Shown: piece after piece, positions 51,412-63,214 of the stretch
Position numbering within the stretch: the stretch's first letter is position 1
Layout: each line of letters opens with the position of its first letter
Assembly: GCF_021155765.1 (NCBI RefSeq)
Contig: NC_060112.1
Location: 12,400,001 to 12,464,000 of the forward strand
DNA length: 64,000 nt
Origin: Diprion similis
Lineage: Eukaryota > Arthropoda > Insecta > Hymenoptera > Diprionidae
Direction: 5' to 3'
Notes under the pieces: generated by a model
What the model was told of the DNA's origin: nothing
The model's database searches: none
Seen by the model: the letters and a program-made list of their open reading frames with translations, nothing else
Translations under genes and position numbers: made by a program

Positions 51412-52014
51412 GCAATTATTTCAAAAATTCTGTTTACTGTCATCATCGCTTTTCGCAAGCGATTATCCTGCAGCCTTAGCTGCTGTTGTAAGTATAAAAT
51501 TAAGGGTGGAAAGCAGAACCTCGTCATTTCACAGATCAACTACAAGCAAATGTATTTTCAAACTTGTAAATTTTTACTACATCAAATCGTTTAAAGTCGT
51601 TATAACATGCATTCAGGAATTTTTAAAGTTGCTCATCATCTTACAAGAACGATGTATGAGCACTGAAAAATGTTTTGTCATTGTGCGATTCTACCCACAT
51701 AATTATAGCGATGTCTAACATCTAATTTCAAGTATATAAACTCTTCGATGTATTACATGATTTATTCATACAGATACTCATACAGCCAACAAGCAATCTA
51801 CGCACACATACTTCAACGATTGTATAGGAAACTATTCGGCGTTAATCCTCGATGCAACACAATCAGCAATAATTATAATCACGCTCAATTACATCATTTT
51901 AACAAACACATACATTATATATATATGTATATATGGCGATCAATCACTATCTCATGAAAAATAAACGTAACACTTAATATTTAGCGACCAATCGCACGAA
52001 ATTGCCATTGACCA
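51412..52014. other. Convergent intergenic spacer
   Basis: This lies between the 3' ends of mRpS10 and the minus-strand secreted-protein gene. It is AT-rich with a TA run near 51,920 and a minus-strand AATAAA near 51,770. No gene is seen. Confidence 0.5.
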
Positions 52015-53401
52015 TCATTGAGACTTGATCACGGTTATTATTTCGCTACTGTGCATGTCGATCTCGTCCTTTTTTAACGGCTTATCCTCGAGTTGGGGTA
52101 GTTGAGGCTTAGCCCTGAAAATTACAGGTGTGTTCTTCCTGAATGCGTTCACCCTTATTGTCCTCAACGGGGAGTCCGAGATCGTTGTATCCTTGTGGTT
52201 TGCTGACCGATCTGCATTCGGTTTGTTGCGTTCGTGGTGATTAGGGATGGTGTTTAACTTAATTATTTGAATGTTGTTCACGCGATCATCGTCTTTATGA
52301 TCCAGATGCAGATTATTTGATCGGGTGCGAGAGCCGATCGCGGAACGAATATCGGTCAAAGTTGGAAGACCGACTCCAGGCGTGATATGAACGATGTTGT
52401 TGTTTATGCTGTTCCTTTGCAATTGAGCTGTGGCAGTACAACTCCAAAGAACGAATTCTCCGACTAGAAATAAATAATAGATATACATTAAGCCTCAAAG
52501 GTAGCAAAAACGGCTAGGTGAAATTTTGCTTATTTGAGACATCTAAAGATAATTCTGGATTTTTTCTCAACGTTTCTAATATATTACAAAGTTGAATCAA
52601 TTATTCACCAGTAAATTTAATTCGACATATTCATTAAAAATGCTCCTACAGTGCACTCATCAGACGTGACACATCTTCCACTATTCAGCGAAAATAGGAA
52701 ATATCTACAGTTAATGAGAATTAAATATCTTTACTCAAACAAGCATCATAACTTAAACCAATTATTACTTGTGATCATCGTGGTATATTAGAGAAAATGC
52801 TTAATTCAGGAAATGGTAGGAACAACTCTATAAACTTATATTAACTCTATAAAGAATTTCTTTTTCCTGTTTCTTCTTTTTGTAATGCGGCATTCAGATA
52901 CTGTGCATGCCGGATTCAAGATCTCATTTCTCCTTTATGCATGCTTTTTTCATTGAATTATTGGTAAATTCATAATATTATCATGAATCCGGAATTTCTC
53001 TTAAAAATTATTTAGTCAACGTGACATGGATTTATGCAAAGAAAAAAAGGGCCGAATTGATTCGAGAAAATATTCACGCGTAGCAGAAAAAAATTCTGGC
53101 ATATTTACATACGTCTAGAATTAATTCTTCTCCAAAACGGCTTCATTTTTCCCATTGTTCGTGTGGAAAATTTTAAACCTAACTTGACTTGCGTTCCATG
53201 TTAGTCTCAAAAACTATATTATTTTAATTAGCACGATGCTTTACCGCATTTCAGAAATCAAAAACCATACAACTCTAATTGCTTACCCGAATTCTCAGAA
53301 GATTTTGGAAACCGCGTAGATTGCGGAGTCCGTGGCCTGGCAAATCCAGAATTGCATACCAGGATAACACCGATAACAGGAATGATCCCTAAGTACACCA
53401 T
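52015..53401 (-). CDS. Small secreted protein of unknown function, two exons
   Basis: Exon 1 (53,401-53,287) encodes MVYLGIIPVIGVILVCNSG and then FARPRTPQSTRF, a clear signal peptide with likely cleavage after GFA. It ends at a consensus donor (G|GTAAGC). Exon 2 (52,463-52,015) follows a TTTATTTCTAG acceptor and stays in phase, giving 187 residues. The mature part is hydrophilic and rich in Asn, Arg, Lys, Asp and Pro, with at most one cysteine (in LWSCTATA). It has no membrane segment and no repeat, so it is not a disulphide toxin or a known enzyme. KK and HHER sites could serve processing, but no peptide family is recognised. A frame extended upstream from an intronic ATG at 52,488 ignores the splice site and is not preferred. 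The paired splice sites and signal peptide support a real, fast-evolving gene. Confidence 0.65.
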
Positions 53402-56181
53402 AATTTATCCGGATTTCGGTACGACAGGATAGAAGGATTTCAGCAAAATAATACACGCTTGCAGGTATAATATCACAAACGGAGCACTTGGATCGTTGCG
53501 CGATAATGGCTAAATAATTATTTATCGCGAATCATAGAATCTAGAATCGCGATGAGGTAAGACTAAATAAGTCCGAAAGGCCAGAGTTCTCGGACGATAC
53601 AGCACCTGTTGTCTGTCAGTGTAAAATTTATAATTGATCGAGCAGAACTTCTTGCCAGCACACAAACTCAAGGTAGAAAGGCCCGAGATGTGTTACAGAC
53701 GCGCAAAGACCGCCCACTGCAAAATGCGATGTCGCCGTTACACGCGTAACGATTTGAATACCTGCAGACTCTTCGGTCCTATCCTAATAATGGAATCCGA
53801 ATAAGAGATTGCACGCGATTCTTTTTTCCGCGTTCAATTTCTTTTTTTATTCTTCTGGTTTCGTTTTGTTTTAACGAGGAAAATAAAGTATAAGGTTCGG
53901 ACCAAGTATAAAGTAGGTATAAAGTGCTCTTTGGTATTCCCAACGCAGTTCGCCTCGATCTAAAAAATATTATTACACCAATCTTGATTCGGTCCTGCGC
54001 AATCAAAATCAGAAAATGTGGCGAAAAAATATGACGGCGTTTTAAATCGAAGGTTAAACTCGTATAATGATCTGATTCGCAATGTGTCTTCATTATATAG
54101 ATCCAGTGCTGAAGTGCTTTTAGTACTTAGTCTTGCGTAATTTCGCACGGATGTAGATATATTTTCAGATGTATCTGTAATATGTATTACAAGGCATAAT
54201 GGTGATTAGGCGAGAAGGTGTACGAAGTTGGAACGTTAGCTAGATGACCCTGAAAGAGATCTGAAACATATTAGAAACAATATAGTATACAATAAACGCG
54301 TGCCGCTAAGAAGGGCTTCGGGTACATAATATCCGGATTGGGAATCGCTTCGGCAGCTAGTAGGCCGGTTCGTTTAATCATTAAATATAAGCCGGCAGCA
54401 CCATAGTGGTAAATAGAGTAAAAAAACTAGTGCGCATTAAAAAATTACATTAAAATGAATATACCGTCAATTTTACCAGTCCCAAAATCAGACGTACATA
54501 TATCGTTATTAGTTTCTGCAACATTTATTGAACGGATGCTCGAGTAAGACTATAGGTACAATGATTGAGTGCCCGCGGCTAACCGTGACCCTAGAATCTG
54601 TGGTGTTCAAGGTCCTCTCTATTCTAGGAACAGGTACCTGGGTATTGATAATCATTACCGACTTTTGCATGCGAGCTCTCTTGCACATGTTGACGAGCTA
54701 AGCTAACATTAGCGTTTTTGATTAGGATGATCGTTAAATCCGTGTGAGCATTAATGCTTAGAGTCCTTAACTTTGAACGGTGAAATACCTACACGTGAGC
54801 CTGTCAAGTAAACTCATAGTACTATCGTGTAATATACGGTACACAACTTTCGAGAATTCAACTCCTCATCGTAGCATCACTCCTTCGATTATCCAAAATT
54901 TTCCCATAACTTTGAAAGTTTTCCAGCGTAACTCGCACAGCGCCATCCAGTGGTATTATTATATAAACACCACTCAGTGCGAAAATAATATTTTTTTGAT
55001 ATACACATGCTGTAATCATTAAATATATAAACTACTCGAAGCTTTTTTCCTATACACCTTATCGTTTGAATCAATTATATCCACATGTATAGATTTTATA
55101 AAGGTTACGAAAAATGCAGCGCAAATTTCTGTTTAAAGTTATAACGAAGAACATTTCTATTCTTCCATAATTCATTAATGACCGCGAAGCTTGACTTTTG
55201 TGTGTGGTTGGGTTCTCTAATCGCAAGATATGGTATCAATCAGGCTGGGTTGAGTATTATCTCTGTAGTGTGAAACCAACGTGCCATTCTTTCCTAAAAC
55301 ATATGAAACGTCGATGTGTTTGAGACGTGTCAAATATCGGAATGAAAGTTTATAGTAAATAACCAAGCATGACCATCATAAGGAGGTTTTGGTGTTGTTG
55401 GAGTGAGTCTTCTAATTTTTCTCCTCATATCTACTTTATCATTGTCACACCTTGCTGATTCAATTCTGCAACCCGCCACTTTATCCTACGAAAACAGCTG
55501 TCAAGCAGCCAGAATTGTACATCGTAGGATAGAGCGTAATGAAATCTGCCTCTATTAACTATTTCACACATGCTATTGGAAACGAAATTATTTGTAAAAA
55601 GTTTGAAGTGCAATGTCTAAAATGATTCTTGTACAGAAATGAACACATTATATACACATAGCATGATAGTTGATATAAACGCACGTCGATTTGTCATCGG
55701 ATAGACGAAGCCTATGATCTAATGTGTTTACAATCTAATCACTCGTAAAGTTAAGATACAATAAGTTATAACATTGTAGGCACGAATGGTGATAAAATTC
55801 CATATACATTACACATTTTCGTACACACAAAATTCATAGACATACAAAAAGAGTCATACAATATTCTAGTATAAAATAATAAATATTTTAGTGGTGGATG
55901 AGCAGCTGGTTATTCGTTCTTTTTCTATATTTCCCACTCAAGCCAGAATATTGCAATCTAGTCAAGCATTTGGTCCAGAGAGCTTCGATCTGTACAGATT
56001 CATGATTCTAACACGTAATACAGGTTATCGGGTGTCTGACAACGAGATCTATCAATATGATTCTCGAAATTTCATCAGCGGTTCAATTCGAATACCAGCC
56101 GCTGATTTAACGCGCACGTGACGGGATGTGATGAATTATTCAAATCCTCATTAGACTTGTAATCTCGCCGGTGTCTCCCAG
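53402..56181. other. Intergenic region, no supported gene
   Basis: AT-rich DNA with stops in all frames. One frame at 55,891-56,121 (plus) follows a possible acceptor but has no matching donor in phase with the next exon and no family signal, so it is left out. The true first exon of the adenylate-forming-like gene may lie here. Confidence 0.45.
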
Positions 56182-58732
56182 GTAGGCGGCCTTCCATTCT
56201 GGCAAGCAGACCATTCAGAGAAAGCGACTTTGTCAAGAATGAGAAAAACGGTCGGCCATCCGTATTCCTCGACGGTCCTGGCGTCGAGGGATTTCTTCAG
56301 GACATGGAGACCCCGGCAACCTCGCTAAGTCACTGCCTGGTCGAAATGTTCGGGAAATATCACGACCGCGTGGTCCAGGTTCGATTAATTGCTTCAAACT
56401 TTTTGCTGAGCACTTCATCTCAGGGTTGAACGATCCGCGTGTGCTGTCATTTATAAACAAAATAAAGTACAAGCTTTCGTAGAATTTTCCAAACTGTGGT
56501 GAAAAATTTGCAAGCCTTTCGTCAAGCTCCAGACAAAAATTGCCTCCAGGCAAATACAATATCCGTAATCTGATGTGACAGACCGGTAAATAATGTCACT
56601 TGATAATGTGCAAACTCCGGACAGTGAACACGATATGCAGAATACCGGTTGTTACTATTTCACCAGCTATACCCAACACAAATGATTTCGAATGTATTGG
56701 ACACAAGCTCTTACAGCGAGAGCAGCGTTTTTTTGTCCAACAAATAATGAAAAACAAAATGTGACCGTCTGGTGGGGCTGTTTCGGCATTTTGCCTTCCA
56801 TCTTCTTTTTTTCTGATTTTTTATTCTCTTTTATTTTAATTTTCACTCGCCAAACTGGATGCCGCAATTATTTGCTCACATATAGGTATACACGGTATGT
56901 ATTGTACAGGTGAACGCTGCAACTGGCGAGGTTTTGAAGTACAAGGACGTTTTGTCCGAGGCTCTTGCACTCGCAGCTGGGCTTCGTTCCCTCGGCGTTA
57001 CCCCCGGGAAACTCATCGGTTTACTCGCAGCACCAAACGATCCCAAGGTCAACACGATTCTCGTCGCATCGTTGATCCTAGGCGCTGTTCTTCACCCGAT
57101 TGATCCCATCCATAAATCTTCTGGTAAGTATAAGCTATGTGAATATTGTACTCATGTTTAGTAGTTCGCATATATTTGCAGGAAGGGATAATATACCAAG
57201 TGTAAGATAAAAATGACCTGTGTAGAAAAATATTGGATCGCAGTTCGAAGTTCGCGAAAAATTTTTGCACGGGGCCGTGTAAATTACCTGCTTTCTAATT
57301 CTCTTTAATTAGATATTCCTAATACTGATCAGTTTACTACTGTATCATCTTCTCAGACGCAAAACTGACCACGTTACTGGATAAAGATCCACGAATAGTA
57401 TTCTGTGCTGAAGAACACGTCAGTACTGTAGCCAGTCTAAAATCGGCAAAGACATCGATAGTGTCGACGGACAGGAAGGGAAAACCAGAAGACCATCATC
57501 CCGTAGAAGGCAGTTTTTACTTTCAAAACATCCTCAAAGAAGAGGAAGGCATTGTCGATCTAACGGATCTAGGACCTCGCGATGTTTTGGTCGTTCTTCA
57601 AGGAGAGAGGAGCAGTGGGGACATTTTTCTCACGAACGAAATACTCCTGAAAAATTCAACCCGAAAGAAACAGTTCAAGTAAGCTACAAAATCAATTGGA
57701 TTAATATTTAACCGCTGAAATTCTTCTTTTCTTTATAGCCCACCCTCTTATACTATTGCAGTTACAGATTTCTAATTTGAATTTATTGTCTGATATCATC
57801 GCGTCCGTAATCTTTTCATCGAATCGTTCGTTCGATTTACGTCGTAATTATCGGTGAAGAAGTTTTGATACACTTAACTGATTTTCAACCATTGAAAATT
57901 TGAATATCTTCCATATATTAGACCCTGTTTTGTTACGTGCGATATTATTTCCAGAAGTGACCTAGGCCAAAGTCTGATTATGGACTACGGCGACTGGGCA
58001 ACAGCGTCTTGGATTATCCGGAGGCTCGTTTTATTCAGATGTGGTGGCGGGACTCTTACGTCTTTTCCACCTTACAAGCCAGAAACCTCCTTAGCACTAG
58101 TTCAGAAGCACCGAGTTCGTATTATCAATAAAAATTTCATTTCATTGTCAGTCGCTTCATGTTAAGTATTTTATTAGGAACTCGTAACGATGTTCGGAAT
58201 AAATACCTATAACCGCGACAATTGACGTTCCTGAAGTAAAAAGCCTAAGCATCAATTGTTTCGCAAATCTTTAATAAAATCTGAACAGTGATCTTAACAT
58301 ATTCCCTGGTCGTAAAATCTAAAAGACGATAAATACCGTAAAAAAATTGGTATTTTTGCACCGGCAGGTCACTTGGATGGCACTGAAATCGTCCCAAATC
58401 TGGCAACTATGTGATTGTCAGGCTATCGTTGGATACGACTTGAGTAGCCTAAAAATGGTTAGCGCACCATCGAGTGAATCTGCACTTCACCCCACAATTG
58501 GGTCAAAGCATGATTCTCTTCGGGAGCGTCTTCCGGCCACCCGCATTATAATTACAGGGTAAATAAAATTCATTATTTTAATTGAAGAAGCACAACGAGG
58601 CAATTTCATATGAATTCATGCCAAGCCTTTCACATGATTTTTTGGAAGTGACTTCATATTTATAGTTATTTATATAACTTAAATGGGTTTTTTATTCACA
58701 GAAAAACCATTGCAGATGTAGTACCAATGTGA
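56182..58732 (+). CDS. 4CL/luciferase-like adenylate-forming protein lacking P-loop and C-terminal subdomain (5' incomplete)
   Basis: Exons are 56,182-56,378, 56,910-57,123, 57,357-57,678, 57,955-58,114, 58,368-58,558 and 58,702-58,732. All joins are in phase and sites are GT-AG, giving about 371 residues from the first visible exon; a short 5' exon with the start is not located. The order matches the N-terminal subdomain of ANL enzymes: SHCLVEMFGKYHDRVVQVNA, then YKDVLSEALALAAGLRSLGV, LLAAPNDPKVNTILVASLIL and GAVLHPIDPIH, later GGGTLTSFPPYKPE and YDLSSLKMVSAPSSE. Where the family has SSGTTGLPKG, this protein has LQGERSSGDIFLTNEIL: no TTG, no lysine. After RLPATRIIITG, where YGxTE should follow, the last exon adds about nine residues and stops, so the aspartate/hinge motifs and the AMP-lid (about 170 residues) are absent. 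Intact splicing frames argue for an expressed pseudoenzyme. A decaying pseudogene or an unrecognised downstream exon set is possible. Confidence 0.7.
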
Positions 58733-59309
58733 ATTCAGCTTTAAAACTCAACGATACAGGTGTAAAATAGATACAACGACAATTCACATTGGCCGATAAG
58801 TGATTAACGCCAGACTGATAATTCCATGGCATATAATAGCGATCTCAACGAACACGTTAATGTACATTGTTTAGTCATTATTATCCTGTATAATTCTGTA
58901 TTTGTTACTAAAGTTTTGGTATATCTATTTATTTAAAAAATAAACTGTATAAAAAAAATGAGTCACCTACTTTGATTCACGCTCTACATACGAGCGTATT
59001 ATTGTACTATATGTTTCCCATACTCAAAGTATTGAAACACGCGAATTCGATTACAACTAGAAACATATTTGTCCATTCCAATTCACTTGTCATCACCTAA
59101 CTACGATATCATATGAACTTTCATTCGAATTTTATGATCATTTACATAAATATCTGTCAGAATGAGATCGAAACTTTTTTCCTTTGAATGTAAAATTCAT
59201 ATACGGATTCCGTCGCGAAGAAGAGGACGAAATATATTCATTCTCTATTTATATAATAAATGTCGGTCAAACACTTCGATCACTGCAGGATATGTGCAAC
59301 AGCAAATCT
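58733..59309. other. Intergenic spacer between two convergent genes
   Basis: Contains a plus-strand AATAAA at about 58,938 that could serve the adenylate-forming-like gene. No other feature is seen. Confidence 0.5.
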
Positions 59310-61052
59310 TCAGAGTGCAAAAATCCGGACGTAATCGATCTGCAGATGCGATTTACCAGCATTATTCGAATCTCGCCAACTTGGTAACCAATGATTTTTT
59401 GCTTCCCAAAACCGAAGCAAAGCCTGCAAATATATGCACGTGATTAATGAATTACAATATGCTTTGTGTTGTACGTAAAAACGATGGAATTGAAATAAAA
59501 AATAGTGACAGATTTATTTCCAACATATCTAATCAAAAACCTGTAAGAACTATTCAAACTGGTTCAAACCTTGGCTGCAATGTTTTTCCACGGTTTTTCA
59601 TATCCGATGTCATCACCGCTGCGTAATTTGTCCGGAAAGTCACGTAATCCACCAACGCCAACCCCCAAAGTGATGTAAAACTATCAACAAAAAAAGAAAA
59701 CCGGCGTATAAATCTGCAGTATTTCTCATTTTCGGTATAGTGTATTTTTACACTTTGGAAAAAGGACCTGACAATGCAAAAAAATGGGCTTACTTATAAT
59801 ATAGCCACAGCAATACCTCATTTACGCTGTTGCGGTATTTTTTATCTTCTTATTAAAAAAAAACGGAGTTCGCTATATCTTCCATTTTGCAATAAATTGT
59901 ATATCCTTCAGTAAATAAAATAATTTTTTACCTGACCGTCGAAAGGTGTCATCTTATTTCTTGTTCCTGATGAGGCATTGCTATTGCTGAACCAGTTGTT
60001 CGGTCCAGGGGTCAAGCGACCGACTTCTTCGGCATCGACGTGAAACACGAATCCATCCGCGTTCCAAGTAGTAGAATATACATGGAATCCGGAAGTCCAA
60101 TGACCTGTGGTATATGAAAATTTCCGAATCTCCACGTCCTGGAAGTTTGGTGGCGAACCAGCTCTTAAACCGAATTCCAACAGGCGCCCATCATAGTTTC
60201 CCATCGTTCCTGTCAGCACCCGATTTCCACGCGCTATTCCCAGCCGCACGTAAACGCTTCCAAATTCCGAAAATTGTGTAGGATTCTTCGGCTGCAGCCA
60301 TAATTCTGTCGAATTTGATAATAGGTGTAGATTTTTTTGAAAATTATAAATTTAGGTAAGGGCGGCGAATAGTAGAATCTTCACGAGGTTTCGTACCTGG
60401 ATAAAGCCAATCGCCTTCTGGAAACTTCGCACGAATCTCGTACTCTTCCGTACTGGAAGTTGAAATGATTGATACATTAATATATGTGAAATAAAAATCA
60501 TTTTGAACGGTTATATTATTCACAAACAGTTCTTTATACTTCGAACTATGTATTTTGTTCATCAACACTCTAATCATAATTTCACAATTTATAATTTTGG
60601 TATAACGTCTTACTTACCCAGCCAGGGGCATGGTGCCTACCGCGGTAGCACTTTCTCCATATGAATCTTCGAGTAGACTAGGAATCACGTGAAGCATTCC
60701 ATTTTCGATTCGCACGCTTTGTTCGTGGTTGTGGTATACACAAAATTCGTATTGCTACATTGAGAAAAATATTTCATTCTCTAGAATTACTGTATCTTAG
60801 AGACGTTTATTACCGCGTATTATTCTACACACTTCTTTTTCCAAGTCTTATACATGTAACGGCGTTAAAATGGTGTACTCACAGGTTGTGAAGGAATGAG
60901 TATTTCTCTTGACCAAATCGATGTGTCTAACGAATTAAAATCGTCTCCCAAAATTAACTGGCCTTGACAAATCAACCCTTGACGCGTTGCGATAGTGACA
61001 CTTGGGTTGCAAGACCCCGAAGTTCTTGTTGTCGTGAGAGGAATGCCAATAT
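59310..61052 (-). CDS. Beta-1,3-glucan-recognition protein (GNBP/beta-GRP), 3' six exons
   Basis: This is an extracellular pattern-recognition protein of the arthropod Toll/melanisation pathway with a GH16-like fold. Minus-strand exons are 61,052-60,883, 60,754-60,618, 60,452-60,397, 60,305-59,932, 59,680-59,570 and 59,423-59,310. They join in phase. Diagnostic stretches in order are LICQGQLILGDDFNSLDTS, IRAKFPEGDWLYPELWLQP, IARGNRVLTGTMGNYDGRLL, MTPFDGQFYITLGVGVGG, NHWLPSW and LQIDYVRIFAL then stop. The ExDxxE catalytic motif of true GH16 glucanases is absent, as usual in insect GNBPs. About 30 residues normally before the RAKFP block (the Cys-rich C..TEY..C region) are missing between exons 2 and 3. 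The first listed acceptor is a non-standard AAG. The signal peptide and CBM39 exons should lie at higher coordinates; I could not find them, so the gene is 5'-incomplete or truncated. Confidence 0.88.
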
Positions 61053-63214
61053 CTTACATTCCACACAAGACTATTTCAACTTTACAATTAAAGAATTCAT
61101 AAGTTTGTGAATGACTTATTACATCCTAGCAAATGGAAATAAGTCTCTCGTCGTTATAGTTTCTAATGGTGATTTCATTCAATCATTTTTCCCGAACTAT
61201 TCTTATGGAAAATAGAAAAGTGCTACACGGAGCATCTTAATATTAATATTAAAAGCTCAAATTTTAACCGGCTTATTTTTATACCTAATCAAAACTTGTT
61301 ACTTAACTTAAGCCTATTTGCCAGAAAAAAAATTTCTCTTTCTTTGCATTACCCTAATTTATATACAGGTATAGTGCCGTCATATTGTTACAGTTTTCAA
61401 TCTGTTGTATTTGCTTCGATTTGTATTATATCTAAAAAAGAAAAAATGACCCGATTATCTTTCGTTCCCTGCTGAGTGAGCGTATAAAATTTTTTTTACA
61501 GACATGACTACAGCTTTTATTCATTGCCATGGTCTTACTTTTATTAGTTACATAGTGGGCGTTTCTCTTTTACATCAATTTTCTGACACAAAACCACACC
61601 AAGTGATTTTATTATTCGTATCTAATGGAATAGGCCAATGAAATCACCGAGTGCCGTGCAGTGTCAGAAAATTAATGTAAACGGAAAGCGTCCTGTAGAT
61701 TCGCCTCCGGCGTTGGAATTACGGTTTCGTCAAAGTTGTAGCTGATCTCAAGCTTCCACGAATAGCAGTGGGAACCCCTCAAACATATCACGCTATGCCG
61801 AGAAATCTGTAACTGTAAAATTTCTATTTGCATAGGTAACATGAATCATTGACTGATTCACAGACGTATGGGTCTACCGAAATGGAAAATATTTTTACGC
61901 TTAATTAATGTAGTCTTCTACTTTAAAAATCCCTTGACTAGTTTTGGAAGAATGCGCTGATACTAAATTCTCAACTCCAGACTTTTTTGAGTGCACAGGT
62001 TTGGTAGATCCGTAAATCTGTAATATAGTACGTAGTATGTATTATAGTAAATGGTAAGTCTGGATACCAACATATGGCTTGAGCATTGCCAAAACATCGT
62101 TTTGCTTTTTTTTATATTATATTTTTGCTCCATTATTTGTGTACATAATTTGATTAAAATTACTGTGATCTGCTATATCGATAACAGAGTTGTATATTAT
62201 GCATATAATATATACGTTGTAGGGTTATTTGTTTATTACTTATTCAAGCAATAGGCTGGACTTATATGTTTGATTTCACAAATCTATAACCGTACAATAA
62301 TGAAATAGAGCAATATGAAACGAATGTATTATGTATGTATGTATAAATATACGTTCAAACGACGTTAAACTAGACATCCATGTCTTGCGGATATTGACCT
62401 GTGATATAATCGAGTAATTATTTTCAGAATTTCCACTTACTCAGAAATCTAAAATCATAGGTTTTCCAGACAGATGCTTATTTGCCACTTCACAGTGTGA
62501 CCGGTAATGTCTTATTCTGTATTTTTTCTATTTTTTTTTACTGAAAATGTATGTGCATATTATTTTAACACTCGTCATTGTAAATTTCCAGACACATTCA
62601 TAAAACCCCCCGTGATTTTTTGTAATTCCTGTGTAACCAGGATTTCCCTGAGCGCTGTACAGCTTACAATTATGAATGACTATATTCTCTCATTGGTATT
62701 CATATACGTTCATATTTTTTACTACGATACTATGATGTACAAAGAATCACGTGTCGATGTACAAAAACTTCTGGTTGAGAGCAGCCATCCAATATGATTA
62801 TTATTATATTTAAAATAAAATAAAATAAAATTTTTATAAATTTTAATCCACTTCGTTATGTGCTGTTTAATGCTAACTTATTTGAAAGAAAAACAGAAGT
62901 GTTAAACATGGTTTGGCGTCAAAAACGTGCATTATAACAGTTCAGTGTTCCAACTCGATAATCCTATGATTTTCATAAATCAATCAATTTAGGCATAACC
63001 GCAAGAATCGTAGGTACTTATATAATTTATGATGTGGTGCTTGTGAAACGAAGCAATTGATTATAGATATAATCCATAAGAACTGTGAATTTTCCTAAGC
63101 TTCACAGAAATAGGCTTTTCCAGACCGACAAGTTATAACGGAAAATTCCAATGTAACATTTCAATGTTTTGATAATTACATTTTTAAACGAAATATTATT
63201 TATAGTAAGACTGT
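61053..63214. other. Spacer or 5' introns of the GNBP gene
   Basis: AT-rich, with no exon recognisable as CBM39 or signal peptide on the minus strand. A plus-strand frame at 62,507-62,797 is hydrophobic and T-rich with no support. An imperfect palindrome occupies 61,558-61,693. Confidence 0.45.
61558..61693. repeat. 136-bp imperfect palindrome (hairpin or MITE)
   Basis: The left half (GCGTTTCTCTTTTACATC, AATTTTCTGACAC, then AAGTGATTTTATT) pairs with the right half (GAAATCACCGAG, GTGTCAGAAAATTAATGTAA, ACGGAAAGCG). About 50 of 65 positions are complementary, around a tiny loop near 61,625. No coding capacity. A miniature transposon is likeliest. Confidence 0.5.

Noticed and set aside
52313..52507. 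Alternative minus-strand frames over the secreted-protein exon, including an ATG at 52,488
   Set aside because: The TTTATTTCTAG acceptor and in-phase signal-peptide exon at 53,401-53,287 give a better model.
55891..56121. Frame after a possible acceptor, ending just before the adenylate-forming-like gene
   Set aside because: No consensus donor, no in-phase join to the exon at 56,182 using its best acceptor, and no recognisable motif. It could be a missed exon but cannot be supported.
59162..59443. Plus-strand frames of 67 and 93 codons
   Set aside because: The opposite strand carries the well-matched last GNBP exon (NHWLPSW...LQIDYVRIFAL), so these are shadows.
62507..62797. Hydrophobic 96-codon plus-strand frame
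   Set aside because: T-rich composition gives Phe/Tyr/Ile by chance. It has no splice, promoter or homology support.
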